Shown here: one piece after another, positions 27,625 to 37,627 of the stretch
How the letters are laid out: every line of letters begins with the position of its first letter
How positions within the stretch are numbered: position 1 is the first letter of the stretch
Origin: a bacterium
GTDB taxonomy: Bacteria > Zixibacteria > MSB-5A5 > CAIYYT01
Assembly: GCA_016708315.1 (NCBI GenBank)
Contig: JADJGC010000009.1
Coordinates: forward strand, 41,314 to 105,313
Length of the DNA: 64,000 nt
Direction of reading: 5' to 3'
Notes under the pieces: generated by a model
Told to the model about the DNA's origin: nothing
What the model saw: only the letters and a program-made list of their open reading frames with translations
The model's database searches: none
Made by a program: the position numbers and the translations under genes

Positions 27625-28524
27625 ATGAGAAAGATCGCACTCACGCTGATAATATTCGCAATCGGAGCAATATTCACTATGAACGGTTATGCCGCGACAC
27701 CAGAAGAAGCTGCCAAACAGATCGCCGAGACGGAATTGGCATTTGCCAAGATGGCGTCGGATACAACGATGACACTGGCGTTTCTGGAATATCTTCACGA
27801 TGAAGCTGTCGTATTTCGTCCAGAAACCGTGAACGGCAAACTTTGGTATGCCAGCCGACCGCCGAATACGGCGCAACTGAGTTGGTGGCCAATCTATGTA
27901 CTTGCTTCAAAGTCCGGGGATATGGGTCTATCGACCGGGCCGTACGAGTTTCGGACAGAGAATTCGGACACGGTGCCGGTTTATCACGGGCATTTCGTAT
28001 CGATCTGGAAAAGGCAGCCCGACGGCAAATTCAAAGTCATGGCGGATTTGGGCAACAGCCACGACAAGCCTGAAACGAAGGTGACAACTCTGACTATCGG
28101 AAATTCCGTAACAGCGGCGGCACCGAAGAAATCGGGTCTGGCGATTCCGGCTTCAAATGAGACACTTGCGCAGGCGGAGTCGCTGTATTCGGCGATGTCT
28201 TCGACGGAAGGCGCGGTGGCGAGTTTTGCGAAGTTTTTTGCCGATGATGCGAGAATTTATCGCGATGGCGATTTTCCGTTTGTCGGCAAGGCGGCTGCAG
28301 CATCGGTATACAAGGATGCTGAACTGATGATGTCATTGAAGACGAACTTCGTCAGTACTTCCGAGGGTGATGATTTCGGCTATGCTTACGGAATCGCCAA
28401 GCAGTGGGACAAGAAAAGCACCATAGCGCCGGTCACTGCGCTGAGTTACCATCGTGTATGGCGTCGCGGCGACGACGGTCACTGGAAGATCGCGTTGGAC
28501 ATTGCGTTACCGATTACAAATTGA
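27625..28524 (+). CDS. Exported NTF2/SnoaL-like (DUF4440-type) protein
   Basis: A 299-residue protein with a signal peptide (KIALTLIIFAIGAIFTMNGY, then AA). It has two NTF2-like units: EETELAFAKMASDTTMTLAF-like helices with a FLEYLHDEAVVFRPE stretch in the first, and SLYSAMSSTEGAVASFAKFF with ARIYRDGDFP in the second. Each ends in a WRRGDDGHWKIALD or WKRQPDGKFKVMAD type strand. Proteins of this fold bind small hydrophobic ligands or act as isomerases, and none can be assigned here. It lies 43 bases before the MFS gene on the same strand, so the two may be co-transcribed. Confidence 0.8.
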   Translation: MRKIALTLIIFAIGAIFTMNGYAATPEEAAKQIAETELAFAKMASDTTMTLAFLEYLHDEAVVFRPETVNGKLWYASRPPNTAQLSWWPIYVLASKSGDMGLSTGPYEFRTENSDTVPVYHGHFVSIWKRQPDGKFKVMADLGNSHDKPETKVTTLTIGNSVTAAAPKKSGLAIPASNETLAQAESLYSAMSSTEGAVASFAKFFADDARIYRDGDFPFVGKAAAASVYKDAELMMSLKTNFVSTSEGDDFGYAYGIAKQWDKKSTIAPVTALSYHRVWRRGDDGHWKIALDIALPITN

Positions 28525-28567
28525 TTTCAGGAACCTTTGCCTCTACTCATTCGTTTCATCCTAACGT

Positions 28568-29755
28568 ATGAAGCGAGAGAAACTACTGCTATTCACGCTT
28601 GCGGCGATCAATTTCACGCATATCGTCGATTTCATGATAATGATGCCGCTCGGTCCGCAGCTGATGCGACTGTTTGACATTTCCCCGCAGCAATTTTCTG
28701 CCTTGGTATCGACCTATACGTTCAGCGCCGGTGTATCGAGTTTTATCGGGGCATTTGTGCTTGACCGGTTTGACCGCAAGAAGGCGCTGATGATCGCTTA
28801 CACCGGTTTTGTGATCGGGACATTTGCCTGCGCGCTGGCGCCTAACTATCAGTTGCTGCTTTCAGCGCGAATCGTGACGGGCGCATTTGGCGGAGTGATT
28901 TCGGCGCTGATACTATCGATCATTGGCGACGTGATTCCGGAATTTCGGCGGGCAACGGCTATCGGCATTGTGATGGGAGCATTTTCGGTTGCATCAGTAG
29001 TAGGCGTGCCATTCGGTTTGTTCATGGCGAACCAGTATTCGTGGCATGCACCGTTCATATTCCTTGGCATCTTGAGTTCGGTGATATTGGGATTGATAGT
29101 TGCGTCGATGCCGAAGCTACAAGGGCATATGAACAGCGATGTAGCGCACCCGAGTCCGTTCAGGATACTGGCGAACCTGGCGCAGAACAGCAATCAGCTG
29201 TCGGCGCTATGTTTTACAATCATGTTGGTGATGGGACATTTTTCGATTATTCCGTTTCTAAGTCCTTATATGGTAGCGAACGTCGGTTTCAGCGAGTCGG
29301 ATTTGACGTACATATACCTGATTGGCGGAGCCGTGACGATATTCACTTCGCCAGCAATCGGCAGACTCGCCGATAGAATCGGCAAGCCTCGCGTGTTCAT
29401 GACGTTTGCGCTATTGACTCTGATACCGGTGTTCGCTCTAACGAATCTTCCAAAGACCGCGCTGCCATTGGCTCTCTTGGTAACGACGATATTCTTCGTG
29501 ACCTCCAGCGGGCGCTGGGTACCGGCGACTACGATGATAACTTCGACGGTTACGCCGCAGAGCCGAGGCAGTTTCATGAGCATAAACTCGTCGGTCCAGC
29601 AAATCACGGCGGGTATTGCAGCCACGATTGCCGGTGTGATCGTAACGAAGGACGCTTCCGGAGCATTGGTGAATTACCAGTATGTTGGATATCTGGCGAT
29701 TGTGGTGTCGTTGCTGGGGATTTTGGTATCGCGGCGGTTGCGGGCGATTAGTTGA
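28568..29755 (+). CDS. MFS transporter
   Basis: A 395-residue major facilitator with about twelve membrane helices. The motif-A-like loop reads FVLDRFDRKKALM between helices 2 and 3, with a second, weaker copy as GRLADRIGKPRVFM in the C-terminal half. The N-terminus (INFTHIVDFMIMMPLGPQLM) and length resemble the drug:H+ antiporter / AraJ-like exporters. The substrate is unknown. The ATG at 28568 has no strong ribosome binding site, which may mean coupling to the preceding gene. Confidence 0.9.
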   Translation: MKREKLLLFTLAAINFTHIVDFMIMMPLGPQLMRLFDISPQQFSALVSTYTFSAGVSSFIGAFVLDRFDRKKALMIAYTGFVIGTFACALAPNYQLLLSARIVTGAFGGVISALILSIIGDVIPEFRRATAIGIVMGAFSVASVVGVPFGLFMANQYSWHAPFIFLGILSSVILGLIVASMPKLQGHMNSDVAHPSPFRILANLAQNSNQLSALCFTIMLVMGHFSIIPFLSPYMVANVGFSESDLTYIYLIGGAVTIFTSPAIGRLADRIGKPRVFMTFALLTLIPVFALTNLPKTALPLALLVTTIFFVTSSGRWVPATTMITSTVTPQSRGSFMSINSSVQQITAGIAATIAGVIVTKDASGALVNYQYVGYLAIVVSLLGILVSRRLRAIS

Positions 29756-29774
29756 GCCCGATCGGTTAGCGTTT

Positions 29775-31061
29775 TTAGCCGTCGCTGCGCTGCAGGATGG
29801 CGACTCCGATTGTGAATCCAACAACGCCGATTGCGAGCAAGATTCCCACAGGCTGGAGCATTTCCATAAAGCCAAATCCGCGCCAGATTGCGCCTTCGGG
29901 GGCAAGGATACTCCACTTGACCGGGCTGAAGTTGCTCATGGTGGCCATCCACGGAGGCATCATCATCAGCGGTACCATTCCGCCACCGGTCATTGAGAAG
30001 ACCATAAACAGTCCCCAGCCGGTGCCGGAGACGGACGCTTCAGTCTTGCCGAGCACACTCATCATCATCATTAATCCAACGAAGCAAAATGCTGCGCTGA
30101 AAACTGCAGCAAGCAAACCAATCGGAGAGCCGACGTTGACTTTGAAGATGAGAATTCCGATTGCGAGCAGCGTGAAGCAAGTGAGTGAGCTGGCGATAAA
30201 GCAGGCGAGTCCCTTGCCGGCGAGAATTTGGAATCGCGAAATCGGCGCCAGACGCAAACGCATAAACGTGCCGCGAGTGCGTTCGACGACGATTGAAAGC
30301 GCGAATGCTGCCGCGCAGCCGATCAGCGCCCACTGCAGGGATTGCGGGAAGGTGATTTCGAACGATGAGCGAGGTTTGATGCTTTGCAATGCAACGTCCT
30401 TGAAGTCGATCTTGATCTGACCGAATCCTGCCGATGATGTGCCGCCGCTGTCAGCGGTTGCCGAGTCGAGTGTATTGAGAGTAACCAGGAACGTATCAAG
30501 CGTAGAATAGAGATCGCCGAGTATGCCCTTGGTAGAGCCTTCGACTCCGGCTGTGGTGTCGAGTTTGGCATGTTCTTGTTTGATTGAATTCCGCCATGCT
30601 TGTGAATCCATCATAGATGATTGCATCAGTTTGTAATATGCCTGACTAATCAACCCATTAAGATAGCCAGCTTCAGCGCGTCGGGCGGGATCGATACCGA
30701 CTTGGATTGAGTTATCGTTATCGGCGAACATGCTGAAGGCATTGTCGCCTCCGCCAATAAATTCGACGTAGGCTACCAATGTGCCACGAGTAACAAGCAT
30801 GCGTGCGCTGTCGCGTGGCAACGGAGTTACTTGAAGGGCTTCGGACTTCGCGAGTTCGTCGTAGAAGATCTTCCCTAACGGACTGACGTGCTCCTGCACA
30901 GTTGCGATTCGCAAAGAGCGAGCACCGCCACCGCTGGAAGAGAAGATTGAGCCGAAGAAAAGCGCCATCAGAAGCGGGAACACGATGACCCAGAACAATC
31001 CCATTTTGTCGCGAACCAACAGGCGCAGATCTTTTATGGCAAGATTGATGATTGCTCGCAT
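29775..31061 (-). CDS. ABC-2 type transporter permease
   Basis: A 428-residue permease of the YhaP/DrrB-like ABC-2 family. An N-terminal helix (MGLFWVIVFPLLMALFFGSI) is followed by a large extracytoplasmic domain of about 200 residues and then five C-terminal helices, for example LACFIASSLTCFTLLAIGIL and AAVFSAAFCFVGLMMMMSVL. Its start overlaps the stop of the ATPase gene (TAATG at 31059-31063), so the two form one exporter operon. The cargo is unknown. The large external domain is typical of exporters for drugs, sodium or lipids. Confidence 0.9.
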   Translation of the reverse strand: MRAIINLAIKDLRLLVRDKMGLFWVIVFPLLMALFFGSIFSSSGGGARSLRIATVQEHVSPLGKIFYDELAKSEALQVTPLPRDSARMLVTRGTLVAYVEFIGGGDNAFSMFADNDNSIQVGIDPARRAEAGYLNGLISQAYYKLMQSSMMDSQAWRNSIKQEHAKLDTTAGVEGSTKGILGDLYSTLDTFLVTLNTLDSATADSGGTSSAGFGQIKIDFKDVALQSIKPRSSFEITFPQSLQWALIGCAAAFALSIVVERTRGTFMRLRLAPISRFQILAGKGLACFIASSLTCFTLLAIGILIFKVNVGSPIGLLAAVFSAAFCFVGLMMMMSVLGKTEASVSGTGWGLFMVFSMTGGGMVPLMMMPPWMATMSNFSPVKWSILAPEGAIWRGFGFMEMLQPVGILLAIGVVGFTIGVAILQRSDG

Positions 31062-31951
31062 TAGTCGCGTAACCTTCGTCCCGTGAGGTTAAGGAAGACA
31101 CTCTCCAGATCGGGGCGTTCGATGTGCAATTCCGAGAAAGAGACGCCTTGCGCTTGAAGCGCGAGCACATCTGCGAATGGTTGGTTAGATTCGAAGCGTA
31201 AAGTCAAGCCGTCGCGAACACCGGGGAGTTTGATTGTTTCCGCTGGAGGTGATTCCATCTGTGCGATGACAACGGCTTCACCGCCGTGCCGGGCAAGGAG
31301 ATTCTTGACTGTGTCGATGTCGAGAATTTTGCCGTGATCGATGATGGCGACGCGGTCGCACAGGCGCTGAGCTTCTTCCATGTAGTGGGTTGTATAGATG
31401 ACCGTGCGGCCAAGTTTCTTGAGCATCTCGATTTGATCGAAAATTGCGTTGCGCGATTGCGGATCCACGCCGACAGTCGGTTCGTCGAGGAAGACAATTT
31501 GCGGGTCATGAACCAAGCCGCAGACGATGTTGAGGCGGCGTTTCATTCCGCCGGAGTATTTGGAGACGATATCTTTGCGGCGATCGAGCAAGCCGGAAAG
31601 TTCGAGCGACCATTCGACACGCGATTTCAGATTCGCTCCGCGCAGTCCATACATACTGCCAAAGAAGCGGAGATTTTCCTCGGCGGTAAGTTCTTCATAG
31701 ATCGCCAACGCTTGCGGTGCGGCGCCGATGTGATTGCGCGCCGACGGTTGCCGGGGATTGCCAAGATTCTCGAGTGTGATACTGCCTGAGTCGGGGGCAA
31801 TTGCACCAACCATCATATTGATAGCCGTAGACTTGCCGGCACCGTTAGGGCCGAGCAAGCCGAAGATCTCGCCTTTCTTGACTTCAAGGGAGACGTTATC
31901 GACGGCAGTGATTTGCCCGAAGCGTTTTGTCACATTGTTGACTGAGATCAT
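31061..31951 (-). CDS. ABC transporter ATP-binding protein
   Basis: A 296-residue ATPase. Walker A is GLLGPNGAGKST, the signature YSGGMKRRLNI, and Walker B IVFLDEPTVGVD, followed by the H-loop TTHYMEEAQRL. This set is typical of the CcmA/DrrA-like ATPases that work with ABC-2 permeases. The C-terminal 70 residues form the short accessory domain of that group. The gene is the first of a two-gene operon with the permease downstream. No other partner is nearby. Confidence 0.93.
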   Translation of the reverse strand: MISVNNVTKRFGQITAVDNVSLEVKKGEIFGLLGPNGAGKSTAINMMVGAIAPDSGSITLENLGNPRQPSARNHIGAAPQALAIYEELTAEENLRFFGSMYGLRGANLKSRVEWSLELSGLLDRRKDIVSKYSGGMKRRLNIVCGLVHDPQIVFLDEPTVGVDPQSRNAIFDQIEMLKKLGRTVIYTTHYMEEAQRLCDRVAIIDHGKILDIDTVKNLLARHGGEAVVIAQMESPPAETIKLPGVRDGLTLRFESNQPFADVLALQAQGVSFSELHIERPDLESVFLNLTGRRLRD

Positions 31952-32051
31952 CGCGACAAGTTACGCAAAACAGGATGTGTTTGTTACAAGAAACTACGGG
32001 GAATGACAGATTAATGTCCCTTGATGTCTACAATTGACTGAGCGGAGAGAG

Positions 32052-32103
32052 CGGGGGGCCCCCCGGTGTCCGAGGGACGAACTTCTTCGGCTCGTCCCTC
32101 GGA
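32052..32103 (-). terminator. Twin GC palindromes closing the chemoreceptor cluster
   Basis: A 14-base palindrome CGGGGGGCCCCCCG (32052-32065) and a perfect 12-bp stem (32069-32080 with 32092-32103, 11-base loop) lie directly downstream of the last MCP stop. There is no T-run, so rho-independent action is not certain. Confidence 0.5.
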
Positions 32104-32110
32104 GACAGGT

Positions 32111-34594
32111 TTAGGATTTGGAAATTGCTCGCGACGTAGTGATTGCGAGCAGCTTTTCGACGGCAGCGATGACATCGTGGGAGGCGGTCACTGCGCGAGA
32201 ATACGCCTCTTTCGCACCAGCTTTGTCACCGTTTTTGAACGCAGAGACGGCTTGATTGCCAAACTGGTGCACACGTTTATGAGGTTCGGCGATTGCGCGA
32301 AATTCCGTCATGTCGGTGAATTCGGCGGCATCGACAGAATAGTACCATTTGCCGAATCGGCAGTGGTGATCGTCGACGCCCTTCCAGGTGGAAATGGCGA
32401 CCTTGCCGTCTATGGTCTTGCGGAGGGTTTCCATGTAGCCGATGTGGTCATTCTTTGCAAGGGCTATAGCGGTCGTGTTGCCACCAGTGAGCTTAAAGCG
32501 ACTGACCATTGCGCTCAGACCTTCCGCCTGTCGGCTGAGTTGTTCAGCGGCGGCGGCGGCTTGTTCGACTCCACCGGCATTGTCTTTGGTCACGTTGGCA
32601 ATCGACTCGATGTTGATGGCGATCTGGGTTGAAGCGGAAGATTGCTCTTCGGAAGCTCTTGCCATTTGTCCGACCATCTCTTGAACACGTTGAGCAAATT
32701 CGAGGATGGCGTTGAGACTTTCGCCGGCTTTGTCGGCGAGTTGGCGGCCGCTGTCGACTTCGCTGATACCTTCCTGCATCGAAGTTACGGCGCCAACGGT
32801 GTCGGTTTGAATACCGCGAATCATGTCAGTGATTTCTTTGGTAGCCTTGGTGGTGCGCTCTGCAAGTTTGCGAACTTCATCAGCGACTACTGCAAATCCG
32901 CGTCCCTGATCACCGGCACGAGCGGCTTCGATAGCGGCGTTAAGAGCGAGTAGATTTGTTTGGTCGGCGATGTCGTCGATCACGCCGATGATTTCGCCAA
33001 TCTTGTCGGAGGACTTTGCGAGGTCCTGGATGGTACTGGCGGATTTCTGGACGACTTCGGCGATGCGATTCATACCGGACATAGTCTGCGAGACAATGAT
33101 GGCGCCTTCGCGGGCTGCAGTTGCAGCTTGCTTGGCGGTGTCAGCAGCTTCACCGGCGTTCTTGGTGGTCTCCATGATTGTCGCCGACATCTCTTCGACG
33201 GCGCTGGAGACTTGCGCGGTTTGATCGGTCTGTTGTTGCGCACCGCGCGCCATTTCTTCGGAGGAGGACGCGATTTCAGTAGCAGCGCTGACAAGTTGGG
33301 AGGCGTTGTCGCCGAGTTCGGTTACCATTCCACGGAGATTGGCAACCATGCTCTTGAACGCATGCCCGAGAATGTCCTTGTCGGAACGCGGCTCGACCTC
33401 AACGGTGAGATTCTTGGCGGCAATATTCTGCGCGGCAGTCGCCATGTATTTGATGTAATCGGTCAATTGGTCGAAGGATCGGGCGAGAGTGCCGATTTCA
33501 TCTGTAGAGGTCGTATCTATCTTAACATCGATGTTTCCGCCGGCAATTTGTCCGGCGACTTTAGCGAGTCGTTGTATGGGGCGGCTGATTGACCGCGAGA
33601 AAGTGAAGGTGAGAAACAAGCCGACTGCGAGAATGACTCCGCCAACAATGAGCAAGAAATTTCTGCTCTGACTGATCGGCGCAGTGAATTCATCGAGGTA
33701 GCTGCCGACGCCGATGATCCATTCCCATTCCTTGAAATAGGTATAAGCCACGATTTTGTCGCGTTCTTTGGTATCGCCCAGTTCCTTGTTTACCCAAGGA
33801 TAGACGATCCAACCGACTTCATTTTCGCCAAGTTCAGGGCCTTTCTTCATCATCTCCTGAATGAATGCATAGTTGCTGATATCGGCGCCTTCTTTGGCAG
33901 GATGGATTTTGAGAACACCTTTGGTGTCAATGGCATAGGCATAGCCGGTTTGACCGATTTTTTGGCCGAGCAGAGCGGAACGAAGCAGCGGTGATTGCTC
34001 TTTGGTGCCGCAGAATAGTGCACCAACAATGGTGCCGGAGTTGTCGCGGATCGGTTCGTAGGCAGTCACATACCAATCGTCGACGACGACAGCACGGCCC
34101 ACGAAGGTACGTCCGTTTTTAAACACTTCGTCATAGACCTTGTCGGACAGCGGAGTACCGACAGCGCGTTTTCCTGTTTTGTCTTTGACGCTGGTGGCGA
34201 TGCGAACGGCGCGGCTGCCATCTTTCATGAAGATAGTGCAGAATGATCCGGTGCGTTGAGTGATGTCATCGACGAACTTGGTGTCGTCGTTAAATTCGCG
34301 GCCATTGAGCAACAGACGGCCATCGCGCAGGGTAACATCACGGCCACCGATATTGTTCAGGGCAAGTCGTGCCATGTTCAGATCTGATTTGACTTTGTCG
34401 CCAGCATTGAGGGCCTGGAGCTCGCATAGTTGGGTTGCGACCGACGCCAATCTCGCAATGTCGGTTTTGGCGGCTTCGGTAAGATACTTCGCATTCTGCC
34501 GGCTCGAGATAAAGACGTTGATTGCAATAGCAGCAACCAAGAGAGTACTCGTAAGCAGCATCACCTTGCCCATGATGTTCAGTTTGATTCGCAT
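32111..34594 (-). CDS. Methyl-accepting chemotaxis protein with Cache sensor and CZB domain
   Basis: An 827-residue chemoreceptor. A membrane helix near residues 8-28 precedes a periplasmic sensor of about 280 residues with the features of a single-Cache/Cache_3 fusion (WIVYPWVNKELG, WEWIIGVGSYLDEF). A second helix lies near residue 308, then HAMP, then the cytoplasmic signalling domain with the hairpin tip RAGDQGRGFAVVADEVRKLA. A C-terminal CZB zinc-binding domain follows, with ligands in NDHIGYMET (about residue 718) and VDDHHCRFGKWYY (about 745). CZB domains sense zinc or hypochlorite. Its signalling domain is more diverged than those of the other MCPs upstream. The start is the ATG at 34594 behind AAGGG. 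Confidence 0.93.
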   Translation of the reverse strand: MRIKLNIMGKVMLLTSTLLVAAIAINVFISSRQNAKYLTEAAKTDIARLASVATQLCELQALNAGDKVKSDLNMARLALNNIGGRDVTLRDGRLLLNGREFNDDTKFVDDITQRTGSFCTIFMKDGSRAVRIATSVKDKTGKRAVGTPLSDKVYDEVFKNGRTFVGRAVVVDDWYVTAYEPIRDNSGTIVGALFCGTKEQSPLLRSALLGQKIGQTGYAYAIDTKGVLKIHPAKEGADISNYAFIQEMMKKGPELGENEVGWIVYPWVNKELGDTKERDKIVAYTYFKEWEWIIGVGSYLDEFTAPISQSRNFLLIVGGVILAVGLFLTFTFSRSISRPIQRLAKVAGQIAGGNIDVKIDTTSTDEIGTLARSFDQLTDYIKYMATAAQNIAAKNLTVEVEPRSDKDILGHAFKSMVANLRGMVTELGDNASQLVSAATEIASSSEEMARGAQQQTDQTAQVSSAVEEMSATIMETTKNAGEAADTAKQAATAAREGAIIVSQTMSGMNRIAEVVQKSASTIQDLAKSSDKIGEIIGVIDDIADQTNLLALNAAIEAARAGDQGRGFAVVADEVRKLAERTTKATKEITDMIRGIQTDTVGAVTSMQEGISEVDSGRQLADKAGESLNAILEFAQRVQEMVGQMARASEEQSSASTQIAINIESIANVTKDNAGGVEQAAAAAEQLSRQAEGLSAMVSRFKLTGGNTTAIALAKNDHIGYMETLRKTIDGKVAISTWKGVDDHHCRFGKWYYSVDAAEFTDMTEFRAIAEPHKRVHQFGNQAVSAFKNGDKAGAKEAYSRAVTASHDVIAAVEKLLAITTSRAISKS

Positions 34595-34766
34595 AGCACT
34601 TCTGCCCTTTCGGATTCGGCGTCCAAGTATTTTATCCGTGAATTTCAATTCTTCATACGATACCTGTGCGCGGTTGATTCCCAACCGGCGCAAGCGGCGA
34701 CGTGCAAGCAAAATAGTGAGGGCGTCAGTCATTTCGACCGGCGCCCATTTTATTGCACTAAGAGAG

Positions 34767-34796
34767 CGGTTGCTTTTCGCTTACGCGAAACAACCG
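34767..34796 (-). terminator. Hairpin between cheW copy 1 and the Cache MCP gene
   Basis: The arms CGGTTG...TTTCGC and GCGAAACAACCG pair with a 2-base bulge and a 4-base loop, 50 bases downstream of the cheW stop. It may reduce read-through into the next MCP. The rest of 34595-34845 holds no gene. Confidence 0.45.
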
Positions 34797-34845
34797 GCAG
34801 AAGATCGAGTTGTTTGTCAAACCCTCTTTAAGTCTACCCTACCTT

Positions 34846-35334
34846 CTATAAATCGGCTAAAACATGTCTTTCTTCACCTGAGAGGATCTTTGAGAGGTCC
34901 AGATGAATCAAGAGACGATTTTCCAACTTGGCGACGCCACGGATATATTCGGATTCGACCGAGGTAACTACATCAGGGGTTGGTTCGAGTGTCGATGCGG
35001 GAATGCGCAAGACTTCGGAAACGGAGTCTACGACCATACCCATCGTTTGGCCTTCGATGTCGACGACGACAATGCGGGTGTTCTTGTCGTGAGCGCTCAG
35101 TTCCATGTTGAAACGTTTGCGCAGGTCGATGATCGGGATCACCTTGCCGCGCAGGTTGATGATGCCCTCGACAAACTCGGGTGAGCGCGGAACTTTGGTG
35201 ATGTCCACCATGCGGTTGATTTCTTGCACTTTGAGAATGTCCACACCGAACTCTTCAGATCCGATCTGGAAACTCACCAGTTGCAGGATTTCATCCGACT
35301 GCTTCCGCGCGACTTTTGTATCTTTGTTTTCCAT
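34846..35334 (-). CDS. cheW: Chemotaxis coupling protein CheW, copy 1
   Basis: A 162-residue CheW, which links chemoreceptors to the CheA kinase. Family features are LQLVSFQIGSEEFGVDILKV, INRMVDITKVPRSPEFVEG, NLRGKVIPIIDLRKRF and GMVVDSVSEVLRI. By eye it differs from copy 2 (39774-40262) at only about ten positions, mostly near the two ends. It lies 19 bases after the stop of a broken MCP gene, repeating the MCP-CheW order seen with copy 2. No cheA, cheR, cheB or cheY lies in the window. Confidence 0.95.
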   Translation of the reverse strand: MENKDTKVARKQSDEILQLVSFQIGSEEFGVDILKVQEINRMVDITKVPRSPEFVEGIINLRGKVIPIIDLRKRFNMELSAHDKNTRIVVVDIEGQTMGMVVDSVSEVLRIPASTLEPTPDVVTSVESEYIRGVAKLENRLLIHLDLSKILSGEERHVLADL

Positions 35335-35353
35335 TGTATCTTCCTCCCGTCGC

Positions 35354-37286
35354 TTACTTTCTGACCTGGAACTTGCTGACCATGGATTGCAGACCTTCGG
35401 CCTGGCGATTCAATTGCTCGGCGGCTGACGCTGACTGCTCGATACCGGCGGCGTTTTCCTTGGTCACATTTGCGATCGATTCGACATTGCGGGCGATCTG
35501 TTCGGAAGCTGCCGACTGCTGTTCGGCTGCTGACGCGATTTGCTGGATCATATCCTGCACGCGCTGGGAGAAACCAAGAATCGCGTTAAGGCTTTCGCCG
35601 GCTCTGTCGGCCAATTGACGACCACCATCGACCTCGTGAATACCTTGCTCCATTGAAACGACGGCGCCCTTGGTATCTGACTGGATTCCCTTGATCATGT
35701 CAGTGATCTCTTTGGTCGCTTTGGTTGTACGTTCAGCGAGTTTGCGAACTTCGTCAGCGACAACGGCAAAGCCACGTCCCTGTTCACCGGCGCGAGCAGC
35801 TTCGATAGCCGCATTCAATGCCAGCAAGTTGGTCTGATCGGCGATGTCATCGATTACGCCGATGATTTCGCCAATCTGGTCGGATGACTTCGACAATGCC
35901 TGAATGGTATTGGCTGAGTCTTGCACTACCTTGGCGATCTTGTTCATGCCTTCGATGGTTTGCGAGACGACCTTGGTGCCTTCGGTAGCGGCACTGGCGG
36001 CTTCGCGCGCCATACCGGAAGCTTCACCGGCGTTCTTCGACGACTCGACGATTGTCGCGGTCATCTCTTCGACGGCACTGGAGACTTGAGCAGTCTGGCT
36101 GGTCTGCTCCGAGGAGCCGCGAGCCATTTGCTCTGAAGATGAAGCAATCTCGGTTGATGCACTGACAAGTTGAGTAGCGTTGTCGGTGAGTTCCTTGATC
36201 ATGCTCGAGAGATTGTTGGTCATCGTTTTGAAGGCGACGCCGAGAGCGTCCTTTTCGGATTTCGGTTCGACTTGCACGGTAAGGTTGTTTGCGGCGATCT
36301 GAGTCGCGGCGCCGGCAAGATTCTTCATGTAGTCAATCAGGGCACGGAAGGAATCGGCAAGCGCGCCGACTTCGTCTTTTTGTCTGATATCGATGTTGTG
36401 TTGAATGTCACCGATAGCGATTTCGCCGGCGATATTGGCAATTTGTTTAAGTGGCAGCGACAAGCCGCGAGCGATGAAGTAGGCTACAAACCCGGCAATC
36501 AAAACAGCAGCGAATGCAAATACCATTGACATCGTTGTTGCGGTGCCGATGTCGGATGCCATTTTCTTGGACTGGCCGGTGGCGATGTCATCGAGTTTTG
36601 CCCGGAATTCGCGATTGATTGCCTGACTTTCGGCCAAGTATTTCCGGCTTCATGTTGTGCGTTGACGGGTGCCTTATATGGCGCCAACGTATTCGCGAGA
36701 CGCTGAGAAATGTTGCTATTGGAACCGGCCTTGCGATTGAAGTCCTGAATTTCATCTTCAAATCGGTCGTAGTATTTGTCTTCGCCTTTCCAAAGGAAAT
36801 AAAGAATTTGAATCCGGCATTCAAGAAACTGAGGTACAGTGCAGGGTATGATTCAATTAACTGACTGACCTTGTTTGCGGTTTCTATCTCTCTTGGGAGA
36901 TTCCTCTGCCTTGCGGTATTGAGTGTAGTAAGACGAGAATGTTTTGTTATACTGTTCAGCCAATTTGCGGGCCTCGTCAACTTCGTCACGGTCTTCCTGC
37001 GTGGCCAGGCCTGACTTGAGTTCATCAAGGCCCTTGAAAATTTCTTCAAGTTTCGCCTTGAGTTTTTCGGCATACTCTTCTTCGCCGGTCATAGTGAAGT
37101 CGCGACGGATCGAAGCCGTTTCTTGCATTGAATTTTGTAATGCTCAGCAAAGTTGACATTGCCTGCGCGACGTTCGACGGTGTTAAGACCGCTAAAGCCG
37201 ACGTAACCGACAATGATCGTCAAGACAATGACGATTCCAAAGCCGATGTAGAGTTTCTTGCCGATTTGGATGTCTTTCCAACTCAT
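35354..37286 (-). pseudogene. Methyl-accepting chemotaxis protein, sensor half broken by several frameshifts
   Basis: The C-terminal 427 codons (from 36637) are intact: HAMP and a full signalling domain ending FQVRK. The N-terminal half is spread over other frames: MSWKDIQIGKKLYIGFGI (from 37286), then MQETASIRRDFTMTGEEEY (about 37128), then PREIETANKVSQLIESYPA (about 36895), then FLWKGEDKYYDRFEDEIQ (about 36800), then back to AESQAINREF. At least four single-base shifts are needed. The pieces together match the layout of the intact MCP at 40282 with a four-helix-bundle sensor. It may be a real pseudogene or a badly called stretch, since near-identical copies make assembly hard. The ATG at 37286 follows AAAGGAGAGGGCATC. 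Confidence 0.8.
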
Positions 37287-37627
37287 GATGCCCTCTCCTT
37301 TAGTGTTCCTAGATGTTTTTTGGTTTTAAGTTAGTTGATTCAGTTTGTTGTTACTTCTTAGTCGGTCAGGTCATCGTCGGCGGAATCGGAATGGTAGGAT
37401 GAAATGTAACGGTGCCCTTTTTGCTTTCTCTGACTTCTTACATCCCTTTGCTTCAGAATCACTCAATCAGCTCATCAACTGTTAAAGTTTATCGACTTTT
37501 TTGCCATATTCTAACTGCAACAATTGGGTATTGTTTGAACAGTTGTGCGTTCTCTTGGCCTGCCAGATTTGCACGAGCCGCATTGTTAGACGCGGCTCTG
37601 GCTCCATTGATAGACATTGGATTTGCA
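37287..37627. other. Intergenic region between a broken MCP gene and a cheW relic
   Basis: About 340 bases without a gene. The last 30 bases before 37287 (minus strand direction) carry the ribosome binding site of the broken MCP gene. The rest is AT-richer than its surroundings and shows degraded sequence only. It may be the decayed 3' end of the cheW relic. Confidence 0.5.

Noticed and set aside
32960..33592. Glycine-rich 210-codon frame on the plus strand over the MCP gene
   Set aside because: Complement of the repetitive MCP codons. The same shadow recurs over every MCP copy.
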